The notes beneath the pieces were generated by a model, which made no database searches, was not told the origin of the DNA, and was given only the letters and a program-made list of their open reading frames with translations. The position numbers and the translations under genes are program-made. Positions 7,543 to 16,479 of a DNA stretch of 64,000 bases are shown here, piece after piece (position 1 is the first letter of the stretch; each line of letters begins with the position of its first letter). Source of the DNA: Bacteroidota bacterium (GTDB taxonomy: Bacteria; Bacteroidota; Bacteroidia; Cytophagales; Cytophagaceae); contig JAEVZS010000027.1 of NCBI GenBank assembly GCA_023392125.1, positions 62,001 to 126,000 on the forward strand, read 5' to 3'.

Positions 7543-8402
7543 CAGCGAATAATTTTTTCAATCGGTAATACTAAAATTCCCTCAGCGCCTGCTTCTCTTA
7601 ATTTTTCTATAACTTCCCAGAACTCATTCTCATTCACGACTGAATGCAATGAACTCCACCCCTCCTCAGCCAGAGGCATTATAGTCGGACTCTTTACTCC
7701 GGGTAACAGTTGAATAATCGTATCAATGGAAGCATTGGGAGCATTCAGCAAAATATACTTTTTATTCTGTGCATTTCTCACAGCATTCATTCTGAACAAT
7801 AAATCATTCAGAATCCCGGATTTTTCTTCAGACAGACCGGGGTATCCAATAAGAACGGCTTCTGATCTGAAAATAACTTCAGCTTCCTTTAACCCATTAC
7901 TTATCAACGTACTTCCTGAGCTTACGATATCACAAACAGCATCTGCCAATCCGATACTGGGAGCAATCTCGACTGAGCCGCTGATTTCATGAATTCCGGC
8001 AGTAATCCCGTTTTCTTTCAGAAATTCAGACAAAATATATGGATAGGATGTAGCAATCTCCATCCCCTGCAACGATTCTATTCCTTTATAATCAAAGGAT
8101 TTATCAACTCCAATGGACAAGCGACATTTTGAGAACCCAAGCTTTTCGATCACTTTTACTGACTTTTGCTTCTCAACATACACATTCTCCCCTACTATCC
8201 CCAGGTCGGCAACTCCGTCTGATACATAGCCGGGTATATCATCATCCCGCAAAAACAATAACTCAATCGGGAAATTTGAAGCGACCGATTTTAACTTACC
8301 GGCACCGTTGTTAAACGATATACCACATTCTTTTATAAGTTTCAGAGAATCTTCACTTAGTCTTCCGGATTTTTGAACGGCCAGTCTCAGCACTTTTGTC
8401 AT
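7542..8402 (-). CDS. hisG: ATP phosphoribosyltransferase, long form
   Basis: Joins ATP and phosphoribosyl pyrophosphate in the first, feedback-controlled step of histidine synthesis. The opening LRLAVQKSGRLSEDSLKLI, the substrate region DLGIVGENVYVE and the P-loop-like DIVSSGSTLISNGLKE are typical. At 286 residues it is the long form: the C-terminal about 75 residues (KYILLNAPNASIDTI, SPTIMPLAEEGWSSLHSVV) form the ACT-like histidine-binding regulatory domain, so it does not need HisZ. It is first of a two-gene hisG-hisD unit. No histidine-rich leader peptide or T-box was seen upstream. Confidence 0.95.
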   Translation of the reverse strand: MTKVLRLAVQKSGRLSEDSLKLIKECGISFNNGAGKLKSVASNFPIELLFLRDDDIPGYVSDGVADLGIVGENVYVEKQKSVKVIEKLGFSKCRLSIGVDKSFDYKGIESLQGMEIATSYPYILSEFLKENGITAGIHEISGSVEIAPSIGLADAVCDIVSSGSTLISNGLKEAEVIFRSEAVLIGYPGLSEEKSGILNDLLFRMNAVRNAQNKKYILLNAPNASIDTIIQLLPGVKSPTIMPLAEEGWSSLHSVVNENEFWEVIEKLREAGAEGILVLPIEKIIR

Positions 8403-8509
8403 TATGAATAGGATATTGATATTTTAGCAAAGTAACATAGGGAAACCATTAAATACAATTTTTTAAAAACCGAATAATTAATTTATTATTACATTTCATA
8501 AAAAAGTAT

Positions 8510-8710
8510 ATGAGAGCTATAATCATTGCCACTCTTCTGAGCATTGGGTTTTCTGCCTGCACTACCTGTATTGAATGTTCTTATACGGATAACACCGGTA
8601 ATAAGACCCAAATGAGTGAGTACTGCGGCAAAAGCCGTGAACAGGATAAGATCCGGAGATACTGCCGGGTACAGGCTGACAGCCTTGGCGGACAGTGTAC
8701 CTGTAAATAG
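8510..8710 (+). CDS. Small cysteine-rich lipoprotein
   Basis: A 66-residue protein with a short hydrophobic signal ending FSAC (residues 13-16), a plausible lipobox with Cys16 as the lipidated residue. The mature part is only about 50 residues and contains six more cysteines (TTCIECSYTD, SEYCGKS, RRYCRV, GGQCTCK), which suggests disulfide bonding outside the cytoplasm. Similar mini-lipoproteins occur in Bacteroidota but I know no function for them. It stands alone, divergent from hisG. Confidence 0.6.
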   Translation: MRAIIIATLLSIGFSACTTCIECSYTDNTGNKTQMSEYCGKSREQDKIRRYCRVQADSLGGQCTCK

Positions 8711-9195
8711 CTGCTACATCCTTTCAACCGCCCGAGAGTTGCAAACATTGTTATTTTTTCCGGATTACCCGAACCATACTAAGCAACTGCCTTATACCAA
8801 TTACTCATTCACTCCCCGATAATTACGGAACTGATATAAGCAGTCTGCTTAGCGATTCAGTATCAACGTTATTAATTTCTGTATACCCAAAATCCGGAGC
8901 TCCGGTTTCTCTTAGAATAAGACAATATATTTCACGAGTATTATTACGACTTCATACTTTTTATCTTTCAAAAAATTTTCACTCTTTATCCTGGATTTTT
9001 ACCCTGGTTAACAATTGTAACCCTTTAAAAAATTGGATTTTTACAATATGACATTATGTCAAAATAAAAATAAGAATCAATTTAAAAAATTTTATATCAA
9101 CACAATACATACAAATATATAACCTAATACTTTAACATAAAGTATCTGTTAAAATTTAAACCGATTATCCATTTATATCTTTTACGTCTAAGCAC
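8711..9195. other. AT-rich intergenic stretch without a recognised gene
   Basis: No coding frame, RNA gene or mobile element is supported. The only local structure noticed is the 12-base palindrome CCGGAGCTCCGG at 8893-8904. The section from about 8990 to 9190 is very AT-rich. It lies after the lipoprotein gene and ends at the dnaB terminator read from the other strand. Confidence 0.45.
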
Positions 9196-9234
9196 AAAAA
9201 AAGGATGCAGTGCTTTCTATAAGCAACAGCATCC
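9196..9234 (-). terminator. Rho-independent terminator after dnaB
   Basis: Read on the minus strand, GGATGC (9234-9229) pairs with GCATCC (9208-9203), with an inner TGCTT/AAGCA pairing, and is followed by seven T residues (9202-9196). It lies 34 bases beyond the dnaB stop codon. Confidence 0.7.
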
Positions 9235-9267
9235 CCTATTCAGAAGCCCTCCCGTGATCAGGCCACA

Positions 9268-10836
9268 TCAGAAAGGTACAAAATCATCTTCTTCCCCGCC
9301 GCCTGCATTATTCATAGGTGGAAGAGGGTTATTAAAATCATTGATTTTACTTCCAAGTGTTCTGGCCGGAGCATCAAATCCCGGAGCAGCTGCATCAAGA
9401 GCAGCATTACTAAACCCACCGAAATCACTGTTTACCTCAAGATCTCCGAACTTGGTGTATTTACCAATAAATTTGAGAAAGACACTATCCAGGCTACCAT
9501 TTCTGTGCTTTGCCACAATAACCTCGCCCACGCCTTTCAGAGAGTTCCCCATTTCATCCTGATCAATCTTATAATACTCCGGACGATATAAAAAGATAAC
9601 CATATCCGCATCCTGCTCAATCGCACCGGATTCCCTCAAATCCGACAGCTGAGGTCTCTTATCTCCCCCTCTTGTTTCCACAGCACGGCTAAGCTGCGAC
9701 AGAGCTATCACAGGAACACTAAGCTCTTTTGCCAGATTTTTCAGCGCCCTGGAGATCGCAGAAATTTCCTGCTCTCTGTTTCCCTGATTTCCTTTGCCGC
9801 TGCTGTCCCCGGACATAAGCTGGAGGTAGTCAATGATAATCATTTCCAGCCCGTGCTTGGCTTTTAATCGCCGGCATTTTGTCCGAAGCTCACGAATAGA
9901 CAAAGCCGGGGTATCGTCTATATATATAGGTGCGCTTTCCAGTTTCCGGATTTTATGATGCAACTGCTGCCACTCATACTCTTCAAGAGTACCTTTTTTT
10001 ATTTTTTCACTGTCCAGTTCAGCTTCCGCACAAATAAGACGATTGACAAGCTGGACAGATGACATTTCCAGAGAAAATATGGCCACCGGTTTATTAAAAT
10101 CGACAGCAGCGTTCCGCATAGCAGAAACAACAAAAGCTGTTTTACCCATACCCGGACGAGCTGCAAGAATAATAAGGTCGCTTCGTTGCCAGCCGGAAGT
10201 CAGGCGATCAAGCTGAGTAAACCCGCTGGGCACTCCGGTCAATGCTCCTTCATGTCCGCGCTTGCTTTCCAGTTCCGCAAGTGCGCTTCGAAGAATTGAA
10301 CGCATATCGGAAAAATTCTTCTTGATATTGGCCTCAGATACTTTGTAAAGATTCTGCTCCGTCTTGTCCAGAAGTTCAAACACGTCGGTCGTATCTTCAT
10401 AGGCATCCTTTTCAATCTGACTGGCAATGGTTATAAGCTCACGCTTGATAGCCTGCTCCTGAATAATCCGGGTATGCGCTTCAATATTGGCAGCAGAGTT
10501 AACCGTAGCCGTAAGCTCGGAAACAAAAAAAGCTCCTCCGGCAAGTTCCAGTTCTCCGTTAACTCTGAGCTGATTTACAACCGTGAGAATATCAATAGGC
10601 TCAGACCTGTCAAACAGCTGAATAATTGATTTATAAATCAATTGATGCTTGGGATGATAAAAGCTTTCAGGCTTTAAAATATCAATAACCTGTATCAGCG
10701 CATCTTTCTCCAGCATGATTGCCCCCAATACAGCAGCCTCGATATCAAGCGCCTGTGGTTGAATCTTGCCCAAGCCTTTCGCAATTTCTTCAATGTTTTT
10801 GCGATAGTTGCCAACTCGACTTTTGGTTTTATCCAT
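9268..10836 (-). CDS. dnaB: Replicative DNA helicase DnaB
   Basis: The hexameric ATP-driven helicase that unwinds DNA at the replication fork. The 522-residue protein shows the N-terminal primase-interacting domain (PQALDIEAAVLGAIMLEKDA, about 27-46), the linker helix, then the RecA-like motor: Walker A AARPGMGKTAF (about 225-235), FSLEMSS, Walker B MIIIDYLQLMSG, and SDLRESGAIEQDADMVIFL. The C-terminal tail after about residue 470 is Gly/Ala/Asn-rich and ends in acidic residues (EEDDFVPF), resembling the protein-interacting tips of SSB-like tails. No intein interrupts the motor. It is monocistronic with its own terminator and is divergent from mpl. Confidence 0.97.
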   Translation of the reverse strand: MDKTKSRVGNYRKNIEEIAKGLGKIQPQALDIEAAVLGAIMLEKDALIQVIDILKPESFYHPKHQLIYKSIIQLFDRSEPIDILTVVNQLRVNGELELAGGAFFVSELTATVNSAANIEAHTRIIQEQAIKRELITIASQIEKDAYEDTTDVFELLDKTEQNLYKVSEANIKKNFSDMRSILRSALAELESKRGHEGALTGVPSGFTQLDRLTSGWQRSDLIILAARPGMGKTAFVVSAMRNAAVDFNKPVAIFSLEMSSVQLVNRLICAEAELDSEKIKKGTLEEYEWQQLHHKIRKLESAPIYIDDTPALSIRELRTKCRRLKAKHGLEMIIIDYLQLMSGDSSGKGNQGNREQEISAISRALKNLAKELSVPVIALSQLSRAVETRGGDKRPQLSDLRESGAIEQDADMVIFLYRPEYYKIDQDEMGNSLKGVGEVIVAKHRNGSLDSVFLKFIGKYTKFGDLEVNSDFGGFSNAALDAAAPGFDAPARTLGSKINDFNNPLPPMNNAGGGEEDDFVPF

Positions 10837-10936
10837 TCGGTAAAATTAATTGATTGAACACTCCTCTAATCCACATTCTTTGGATACATATCAACACCGG
10901 GGTTATGGCTGTATGTAAATTTATCACAATTTTCGG

Positions 10937-10951
10937 CAGGTATTATACCTG
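10937..10951. promoter_or_regulatory. Small dyad between dnaB and mpl
   Basis: CAGGTA-TTA-TACCTG is a perfect six-base dyad lying between the divergent dnaB and mpl genes, flanked by TTTTCG on the left and CGAAAA on the right. A regulator-binding site is possible; no specific protein is suggested. Confidence 0.3.
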
Positions 10952-11040
10952 AACTTCGAAAATAGAATCACTCTTAAAGGAAAGCAAATTTGATGGTTTT
11001 TTAAATTATTTTAATTTTGACATATACTTTATACGAGGAG

Positions 11041-12411
11041 ATGTTGGAAAAAGGAAAAATTCATTTTATTGCCATTGGCGGAAGTGCCATGCATAATCTG
11101 GCTTTAGCATTAGCTAATCAGGGATTTCAGGTAAGTGGTTCGGACGACGAGATTTTTGAACCCTCCAGAACAAGACTTGCCAAAGCCGGTATTTTGCCCG
11201 AATCTGTCGGGTGGTTTCCGGAAAAAATCACCGGAGATCTGGATGCGGTCATTCTCGGAATGCATGCCAGAAAAGATAATCCCGAACTGATTAAAGCTCA
11301 GCAGCTGGGTCTTAAAATATACTCGTACCCCGAATTCATATACGAACAGTCGAAAGACAAACAACGCATTGTTATATGTGGCAGTCATGGGAAAACAACC
11401 ATTACCTCTATGATTCTGCATGTTCTGGCGTTTCATAAACGCAAGTTTGACTATATGGTCGGCGCCCAGCTGGAAGGTTTTGACACTATGGTAAAACTTT
11501 CGGATGATGCACCCATTATAATCATTGAAGGTGATGAGTACCTCAGTTCTCCTGCAGATCCTACCCCGAAGTTTTTACATTATCATCATCATATTGCACT
11601 GATAAGCGGAATCAGCTGGGATCACATCAATGTATTCCCTACTTTTGATGAATACGTTCGTCAGTTTGAGACACTGGCTGATTTTACTCCCAAAGGCGGC
11701 TCGCTTATATACAACGAAGAAGATGATCTTTTAACCGTTATATGCAGAAAAGAACGTGATGATGTTCAGCAGATTGAATACAAGACCCCGAAATATGAAA
11801 TTAAAAATGGTATAACTTTTCTCAGCAAAGAAGAGCCACCGGTAGCATTGCAGGTATTCGGAAAACACAACCTTAATAATCTGAGCGGAGCCAGAGCTGT
11901 TTGTCTTAAAATAGGAATCACTGCCGAAATGTTTAATGAAGCGATTAAGTCCTTCAGAGGAGCATCAAACCGGCTGGAGCTTCTGAAAAAGAACAGCTCA
12001 ACCATTGTTTTCAAAGATTTTGCCCATGCCCCTTCTAAACTTAAAGCAACGACATCTGCTGTAAAAGAACAGTTTGCCCAATATGAAGTAGTTGCTGTTC
12101 TGGAATTACATACTTTTAGCAGCCTGAACAAGCAGTTTCTTCCTCAATACAAAGACTGTTTTGAAAATGCGGACTTACCTTTTGTATATTACAACCCTAA
12201 GACAATCGAGCACAAAAAGCTGGAGGCAATCACCCCGGAAGAAGTTCAAAATGCCTTCAACAATAAACAGCTAAAAGTATTCACAGACAGTAGCGAACTA
12301 AAACAGGCCATATTAAGCCTCGATCTGAAGAGTAAAGTTATACTACTAATGACTTCCGGAAACTTTGATGGTATTTCCCTCAGAGATTTTGCAGAGGAGA
12401 TTGTTCAATAA
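11041..12411 (+). CDS. mpl: UDP-N-acetylmuramate:L-Ala-gamma-D-Glu-meso-Dap ligase (murein recycling)
   Basis: Re-attaches recovered murein tripeptide to UDP-MurNAc, allowing cell-wall recycling. It is a Mur-ligase-type protein: Rossmann start IHFIAIGGSAMHNLALAL, then SGSDDEIFEPSRTRL, the P-loop CGSHGKTTITSM, IIEGDEYLSSPADPTPKF and the ligase C-terminal domain. The variant GGSAMHNLA and DEYLSSPADPTPKF separate it from MurC. The ATG at 11041 (456 residues) is preferred; a TTG at 11017 would add eight residues without family resemblance. A DnaQ-type exonuclease gene follows 17 bases later and is probably co-transcribed. Confidence 0.93.
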   Translation: MLEKGKIHFIAIGGSAMHNLALALANQGFQVSGSDDEIFEPSRTRLAKAGILPESVGWFPEKITGDLDAVILGMHARKDNPELIKAQQLGLKIYSYPEFIYEQSKDKQRIVICGSHGKTTITSMILHVLAFHKRKFDYMVGAQLEGFDTMVKLSDDAPIIIIEGDEYLSSPADPTPKFLHYHHHIALISGISWDHINVFPTFDEYVRQFETLADFTPKGGSLIYNEEDDLLTVICRKERDDVQQIEYKTPKYEIKNGITFLSKEEPPVALQVFGKHNLNNLSGARAVCLKIGITAEMFNEAIKSFRGASNRLELLKKNSSTIVFKDFAHAPSKLKATTSAVKEQFAQYEVVAVLELHTFSSLNKQFLPQYKDCFENADLPFVYYNPKTIEHKKLEAITPEEVQNAFNNKQLKVFTDSSELKQAILSLDLKSKVILLMTSGNFDGISLRDFAEEIVQ

Positions 12412-12428
12412 ATCAAAATATTATTAAA

Positions 12429-13235
12429 GTGACCTTACATTTAAAAAAACCTCTGGCTTTTTTTGACCTTGAAACAACAGGAACAAATATAACTCAGGAC
12501 CGGATTGTTGAAATCAGCATACTAAAAGTCAATGTTGCCAACGAGGTAACTGTCAAAACTACCAGAATCAATCCAACAATACCCATTCCTGTGGAATCAA
12601 GTCTGATCCACGGAATATATGATGAAGACGTGGTCAATATGCCTACTTTTAAAAGTATTGCCCATTCATTAGCCCAATTTCTTGAAGGATGTGACCTTGG
12701 AGGTTTTAACCTGATCAAATTTGATGTACCGGTACTGGTAGAAGAATTTTTGCGTGCCGGAATCGAGTTTGATGTAAACAATCGTAAAATTGTTGATGTT
12801 CAACGCATTTTTCACCTGATGGAACCACGTACTCTCAGCGCTGCGTATAAATTTTACTGCCAGAAGGAACTGGAGGATGCTCACAGTGCAGAAGCTGACA
12901 CCATTGCAACCTATGAAGTGTTCAAGGCACAGCTTGAGCGCTACAAAGATGTCGTGATAAAAGATAAAAACGGGAAAGAGTATGTTCCTGTCCAACATGA
13001 TGTAAACGCTCTTCATAATCTTACCGCCATGCAGTTTGCTGATCTGGCCGGAAGAATTGCATACAATAGTAAAGGAGAAGAGGTATTTAATTTCGGAAAA
13101 TATAAAGACCAGCCGGTAGCCGCAATTCTGGAAAAGGACCCTTCCTATTATGACTGGATAATGAAAGGAGATTTTGCGCTCAATACCAAACGAAAAATCA
13201 CAGAAATTAAATTAAGGAAATTTAACCTTCGCTAA
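12429..13235 (+). CDS. DnaQ-like 3'-5' exonuclease with C-terminal DUF3820-like module
   Basis: The 268-residue protein opens with the DEDDh exonuclease: FFDLETTGTN (ExoI, about 13-22), GGFNLIKFDVPVL (ExoII) and DAHSAEADTIATYEVF (ExoIII, with the catalytic His and Asp). Residues about 215-265 (FNFGKYKDQPVAAIL, then YYDWIMKG) form a separate module like DUF3820. Such proteins may proofread or trim DNA or RNA; without a polymerase domain it could act as an epsilon-like subunit or independently. The start is GTG, 17 bases after mpl. It converges on the penicillin-binding protein gene. Confidence 0.88.
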   Translation: MTLHLKKPLAFFDLETTGTNITQDRIVEISILKVNVANEVTVKTTRINPTIPIPVESSLIHGIYDEDVVNMPTFKSIAHSLAQFLEGCDLGGFNLIKFDVPVLVEEFLRAGIEFDVNNRKIVDVQRIFHLMEPRTLSAAYKFYCQKELEDAHSAEADTIATYEVFKAQLERYKDVVIKDKNGKEYVPVQHDVNALHNLTAMQFADLAGRIAYNSKGEEVFNFGKYKDQPVAAILEKDPSYYDWIMKGDFALNTKRKITEIKLRKFNLR

Positions 13236-13243
13236 ACTTCCGG

Positions 13244-13301
13244 ACCGGTCGTCAGGAGCAGTAAGTAATCCATCAGGTTCATTCTTCTTCTGACAACCGG
13301 T
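13244..13301 (-). terminator. Weak hairpin in a convergent junction
   Basis: Arms at 13244-13255 (ACCGGTCGTCAG) and 13290-13301 (CTGACAACCGGT) pair over 12 positions, with one mismatch that becomes a G-U wobble only on the minus strand. The loop is 34 bases and there is no T tract. It touches the stop codon of the penicillin-binding protein gene and may end transcription of both converging units. Confidence 0.35.
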
Positions 13302-15718
13302 TACTTTCTTTTAAAAATTTCCCAGAAACCTTTATCATTGTTTTTCTTCTTTGCTTTAGAAGATTTCTTTGCATAATTACTCTGAGATGCCGGCCTACGG
13401 TAAGCTCTGGCACGGGAAGCAGATGAATCTTTTCGATTATTTCCTGCACCAAAAAGCTTATCCCAGAAAGACGTACTGTCTGCCGGCTCCAAATACAAGG
13501 GACAATCCAGAGCCTCTTTCATCTCTTGGGACAGTTCAGGAAATTTCGATTTACGCATGGATGCATAGCCGGGGTCTGCCAAAATACTTGACATAAATTC
13601 TCCCCAGATTGGCAAGGCTGTATTTGAGCCCTGTCCGAGACTTATCGATCTGAAGCGAATTCGTCTGTCTTCTCCTCCTACCCAGGCGCCGGCCACCAGA
13701 TCAGGAGTGTACCCGATAAACCAGCCATCTGCATGATTCTGAGTCGTTCCCGTTTTACCGGCAATAGGAATCATCAACCCATACTGATATCGAAGTCGCT
13801 GACCAGTCCCCTGGGTAATTACATTTTGCATGATGGAAGTCATCATCTGCGTTTGCTCTTCGGTCAGGACTGAGATTTCTTCATTATCCACTATGCTGAA
13901 ATCCTCGAGAATTTTTCCTTCCGAATTTTCAATTCGAAGCAAATATCGCGGTGTCCTGTATTTCCCCCCGGAGGCAAATACCATATAGGCACTAACCATT
14001 TCATACAGAGAAATATCTGCAGTACCCAGGGCAAGAGAAGGCACCGGACTCAAAGGACTGCGTATGCCCATATTTTCAGCCAGCTGAACAACACTTTCAG
14101 CTCCGGTTTTCATTATAAGACTGGCTGATATCGTATTGACAGAGTTTGTCAGAGCTCCTTTCAGCGAATATTCCCCCCCATATTGTCCGTCTGCATTAGA
14201 GGGTGACCAGTTATCATACATTTCATAGGTTTGTTTTTCATTTGGAAAAAACTCACAAGGCTGAAATCCCTGTCGAAGCGCTTCCGCATAAACAATAGGT
14301 TTGAATGTAGACCCAACCTGACGCTTTGCCATCCTGTTGACATGATCATACTTAAAAAATTCATGATTGATACCCCCCACCCAGGCTCTTATCTCGGCAG
14401 TATGCGGATCCATAACCAAAAAACCGGCATGAAGAAACTTCAGATAATAGCGAATTGAATCCAGAGGAGTCATTTGCACGGACTTACTCCCCTTATATGA
14501 AAAAAGTGACACATCCGTCTGCTTTTGGAAATCAGCCTGTATCTCTTTTTCTGAATATCCCTCCTTCTTAAGCCTTTTGTACCGCACACTTCTTTTTTTG
14601 GCGTCTTCAATTACTGAAGTATTTTTGCCCCAGGGAGTTTGCTTGCCCCAATGGTCTGCAAATTGTTTCTGCAAACGCTCCATCTGCTTGTACACAGCAG
14701 ATTCTGCATACATCTGCATCTTGTAATCAAGAGTAGTATAAATTTTCAGACCATCTGTATATATATTATAAGGTGTTCCATCCTCCTTCCGGTTTCTGGC
14801 ACACCAGTCAGCCAGTTCCATTCTCAGCTGTTCTCTGAAATAGGTTGCTGGTCCCTGATTATGATCAATAAATTTATAATCCAGTTTTAAAGGTAACTTT
14901 TGTATAGAATCGTATTGCTGATCAGACAGATATTCATATTTATTCATCTGATTTAAAACCACGTTACGGCGATTCAGCGCAGCTTCCGGATGTCTTCTCG
15001 GATTATACAAAGATGTTGCCTTCAGCATACCCACCAGAGTCGCAGCTTCCTGAACTGTAACATTTCCTGCGGATTTATTAAAAAACCGTCTGGAAGCAAC
15101 TTCAATACCGTACGCATTTTCACCAAAAGGTACTGTATTAAGGTAAAGCATTAGAATCTCTTCCTTGGAAAAAAAGCTTTCCAGCTTTTCAGCAATAATA
15201 AATTCCCGGATTTTATTAAGCGGCAATGAGACAAAGCGAAATCTTTTTCTTGGAAAAAGATTTTTTGCCAATTGCTGGGTAATGGTACTACCTCCGCCTG
15301 ACTCTTCCTTTCCCTGAAGAATCGTTTTGAAAAAAACCCGTAGCAGGCTTCTCTTATCAATACCCTTGTGCTCATAAAAGCGAATATCTTCTGTTGCAAT
15401 CAATGCATCCACAATATGCTCTGATACTGCATCAAGTTTTATATTCGTTCGATCATACAAAAAATATTTTCCCAGCAGCTGTCCGTCTTTGCTATAAACT
15501 TCCGATGAAGTATAATTCCGTAAACTTTGAAAGGTAGTCGTTGAAGGTACGGTGGAATACATCCACAGGTACACCCCCAAAAACAATAGCAGAAAAAAAG
15601 CAGTCAACACCAGCCCCAGTCTTATCAATTTCAAGAGGACAGGATGCCGCGCAAAACCGTTCCTTATTTTGGAGTATAAATTTTCTATTTTTTGAGCAAA
15701 ATTAATCTTGTCTGTCAC
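13301..15718 (-). CDS. Class A penicillin-binding protein 1A (glycosyltransferase/transpeptidase)
   Basis: Builds and cross-links peptidoglycan at the outer face of the inner membrane. The 805-residue protein has a transmembrane helix at about 33-54. The family GT51 domain shows ATEDIRFYEHKGID (108-121, catalytic Glu) and GGGSTITQQLAKNLF (141-155). The transpeptidase carries GSTFKP with catalytic Ser470 and Lys473, SVN at 526-528 and KTGT at 655-658. The final about 60 residues are basic and rich in Ser, Lys and Asn, likely a disordered tail. It is transcribed alone, towards the exonuclease gene. Confidence 0.95.
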   Translation of the reverse strand: MTDKINFAQKIENLYSKIRNGFARHPVLLKLIRLGLVLTAFFLLLFLGVYLWMYSTVPSTTTFQSLRNYTSSEVYSKDGQLLGKYFLYDRTNIKLDAVSEHIVDALIATEDIRFYEHKGIDKRSLLRVFFKTILQGKEESGGGSTITQQLAKNLFPRKRFRFVSLPLNKIREFIIAEKLESFFSKEEILMLYLNTVPFGENAYGIEVASRRFFNKSAGNVTVQEAATLVGMLKATSLYNPRRHPEAALNRRNVVLNQMNKYEYLSDQQYDSIQKLPLKLDYKFIDHNQGPATYFREQLRMELADWCARNRKEDGTPYNIYTDGLKIYTTLDYKMQMYAESAVYKQMERLQKQFADHWGKQTPWGKNTSVIEDAKKRSVRYKRLKKEGYSEKEIQADFQKQTDVSLFSYKGSKSVQMTPLDSIRYYLKFLHAGFLVMDPHTAEIRAWVGGINHEFFKYDHVNRMAKRQVGSTFKPIVYAEALRQGFQPCEFFPNEKQTYEMYDNWSPSNADGQYGGEYSLKGALTNSVNTISASLIMKTGAESVVQLAENMGIRSPLSPVPSLALGTADISLYEMVSAYMVFASGGKYRTPRYLLRIENSEGKILEDFSIVDNEEISVLTEEQTQMMTSIMQNVITQGTGQRLRYQYGLMIPIAGKTGTTQNHADGWFIGYTPDLVAGAWVGGEDRRIRFRSISLGQGSNTALPIWGEFMSSILADPGYASMRKSKFPELSQEMKEALDCPLYLEPADSTSFWDKLFGAGNNRKDSSASRARAYRRPASQSNYAKKSSKAKKKNNDKGFWEIFKRK

Positions 15719-15835
15719 CTGAAAAAAACATCAACATCTAAACCTGAACAAAGTTCATAAAAAATCTGCGATAACAAGATCTGTATAAGCTTTAGAATAG
15801 CTTCCTGCGTGAAACTGAGAAAACCCTGAAAAGAG

Positions 15836-15880
15836 AAGTTACTTTAAACTGTCACAGTACAAAACAATTAAAAGTAACTT
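15836..15880. repeat. 10-bp inverted repeat upstream of the penicillin-binding protein gene
   Basis: AAGTTACTTT at 15836-15845 and AAAGTAACTT at 15871-15880 are exact reverse complements with a 25-base spacer. It lies about 120-160 bases before the penicillin-binding protein start, where a promoter or operator would be expected. There is no other support for a function. Confidence 0.35.
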
Positions 15881-15921
15881 GTAGGTTAATTTTTCGGAAC
15901 AGGTGAAATTTCAAGTAAACT

Positions 15922-15944
15922 ATTCTGAGTACAGAACTCAGAAT
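15922..15944 (-). terminator. Hairpin at the stop codon of the small membrane protein gene
   Basis: ATTCTGAGT (15922-15930) and ACTCAGAAT (15936-15944) form a perfect nine-bp stem with a five-base loop. On the minus strand it begins at the last base of the TAA and is followed by the T-rich AGTTTACTTG. A terminator is likely although the U tract is short. Confidence 0.5.
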
Positions 15945-16138
15945 TAATTATAATAGCAAAGAAAGCCGACAATCATAGCAAGTGCAGACGCCCCTGAAAT
16001 TACGCTTAATGCTAATTGCTTGTTTTGATTCAACTCACCATTAGAACTAAACATCACTTCTCTTCTCGACATTGTCAATCCACCATAGATTCCAAGGATA
16101 AATCCTCCGACCATTAAAATTACGCCTAAAGTTGCCAT
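15944..16138 (-). CDS. Small two-helix membrane protein of unknown function
   Basis: From the ATG at 16138 the product has 64 residues, with two hydrophobic helices (about 2-22, GVILMVGGFILGIYGG, and about 41-62, LSVISGASALAMIVGF) joined by a polar loop containing SRREVMFSSNGELNQNK. A longer frame to 16171 would add 11 residues that look non-native. The helix-loop-helix layout and the hairpin right after the stop support a real gene. I do not recognise the family. It is isolated between the penicillin-binding protein gene and the giant surface-protein gene. Confidence 0.55.
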   Translation of the reverse strand: MATLGVILMVGGFILGIYGGLTMSRREVMFSSNGELNQNKQLALSVISGASALAMIVGFLCYYN

Positions 16139-16332
16139 CAAGTTTATTTTAAAGTTTGGGCAAAATAACAACTTTTTAGATAATGAAGCGAGTTTTAAAA
16201 TAAAAATATTTCCCCGAAGTAATATTCTCCGGTATCCGGCTCATTCGGGTACATCATATATTAATACATACAATACAAACAATCTGTCATTATCATCGGG
16301 ATATGAGGTTACCAATCTCATTCTTACGATAT

Positions 16333-16367
16333 TTATAAGGGCTTATTGATTATAAGCCACATTATAA
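16333..16367. promoter_or_regulatory. Nested dyad upstream of the giant surface-protein gene
   Basis: GGCTTAT (16340-16346) and ATAAGCC (16352-16358) form a seven-bp dyad with a five-base centre. TTATAA (16333-16338) and TTATAA (16362-16367) form a second outer pair. It lies about 105 bases before the candidate -7 box and could be a regulator site or hairpin. Confidence 0.4.
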
Positions 16368-16471
16368 CAACAAATTACCACACACTTGAATCAGTTTTTT
16401 ACTAACTATTTAATTTAAAGGCTGATCACAGCTTACCAGTCAACTTTAAAAACAATACTAAAATTTAGTCT

Positions 16472-16479
16472 TATATTTG
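16472..16479 (+). promoter_or_regulatory. Candidate -7 promoter box for the giant surface-protein gene
   Basis: TATATTTG is an exact TAnnTTTG match on the coding strand, with a loose T-rich -33 region (ACTTTAAA near 16444). Transcription would start near 16486, giving about 420 bases of leader. The only rival noticed is the imperfect TATATTTC near 16785. Confidence 0.4.

Noticed and set aside
8403..8509. Search for a histidine leader peptide or T-box before hisG
   Set aside because: No His-rich small frame, terminator/antiterminator pair or T-box core sequence was seen in the short upstream gap.
8616..8822. A 68-codon frame overlapping the mini-lipoprotein gene
   Set aside because: It overlaps the lipoprotein frame in another register and lacks a signal peptide or other coding features; the lipoprotein frame is better supported.
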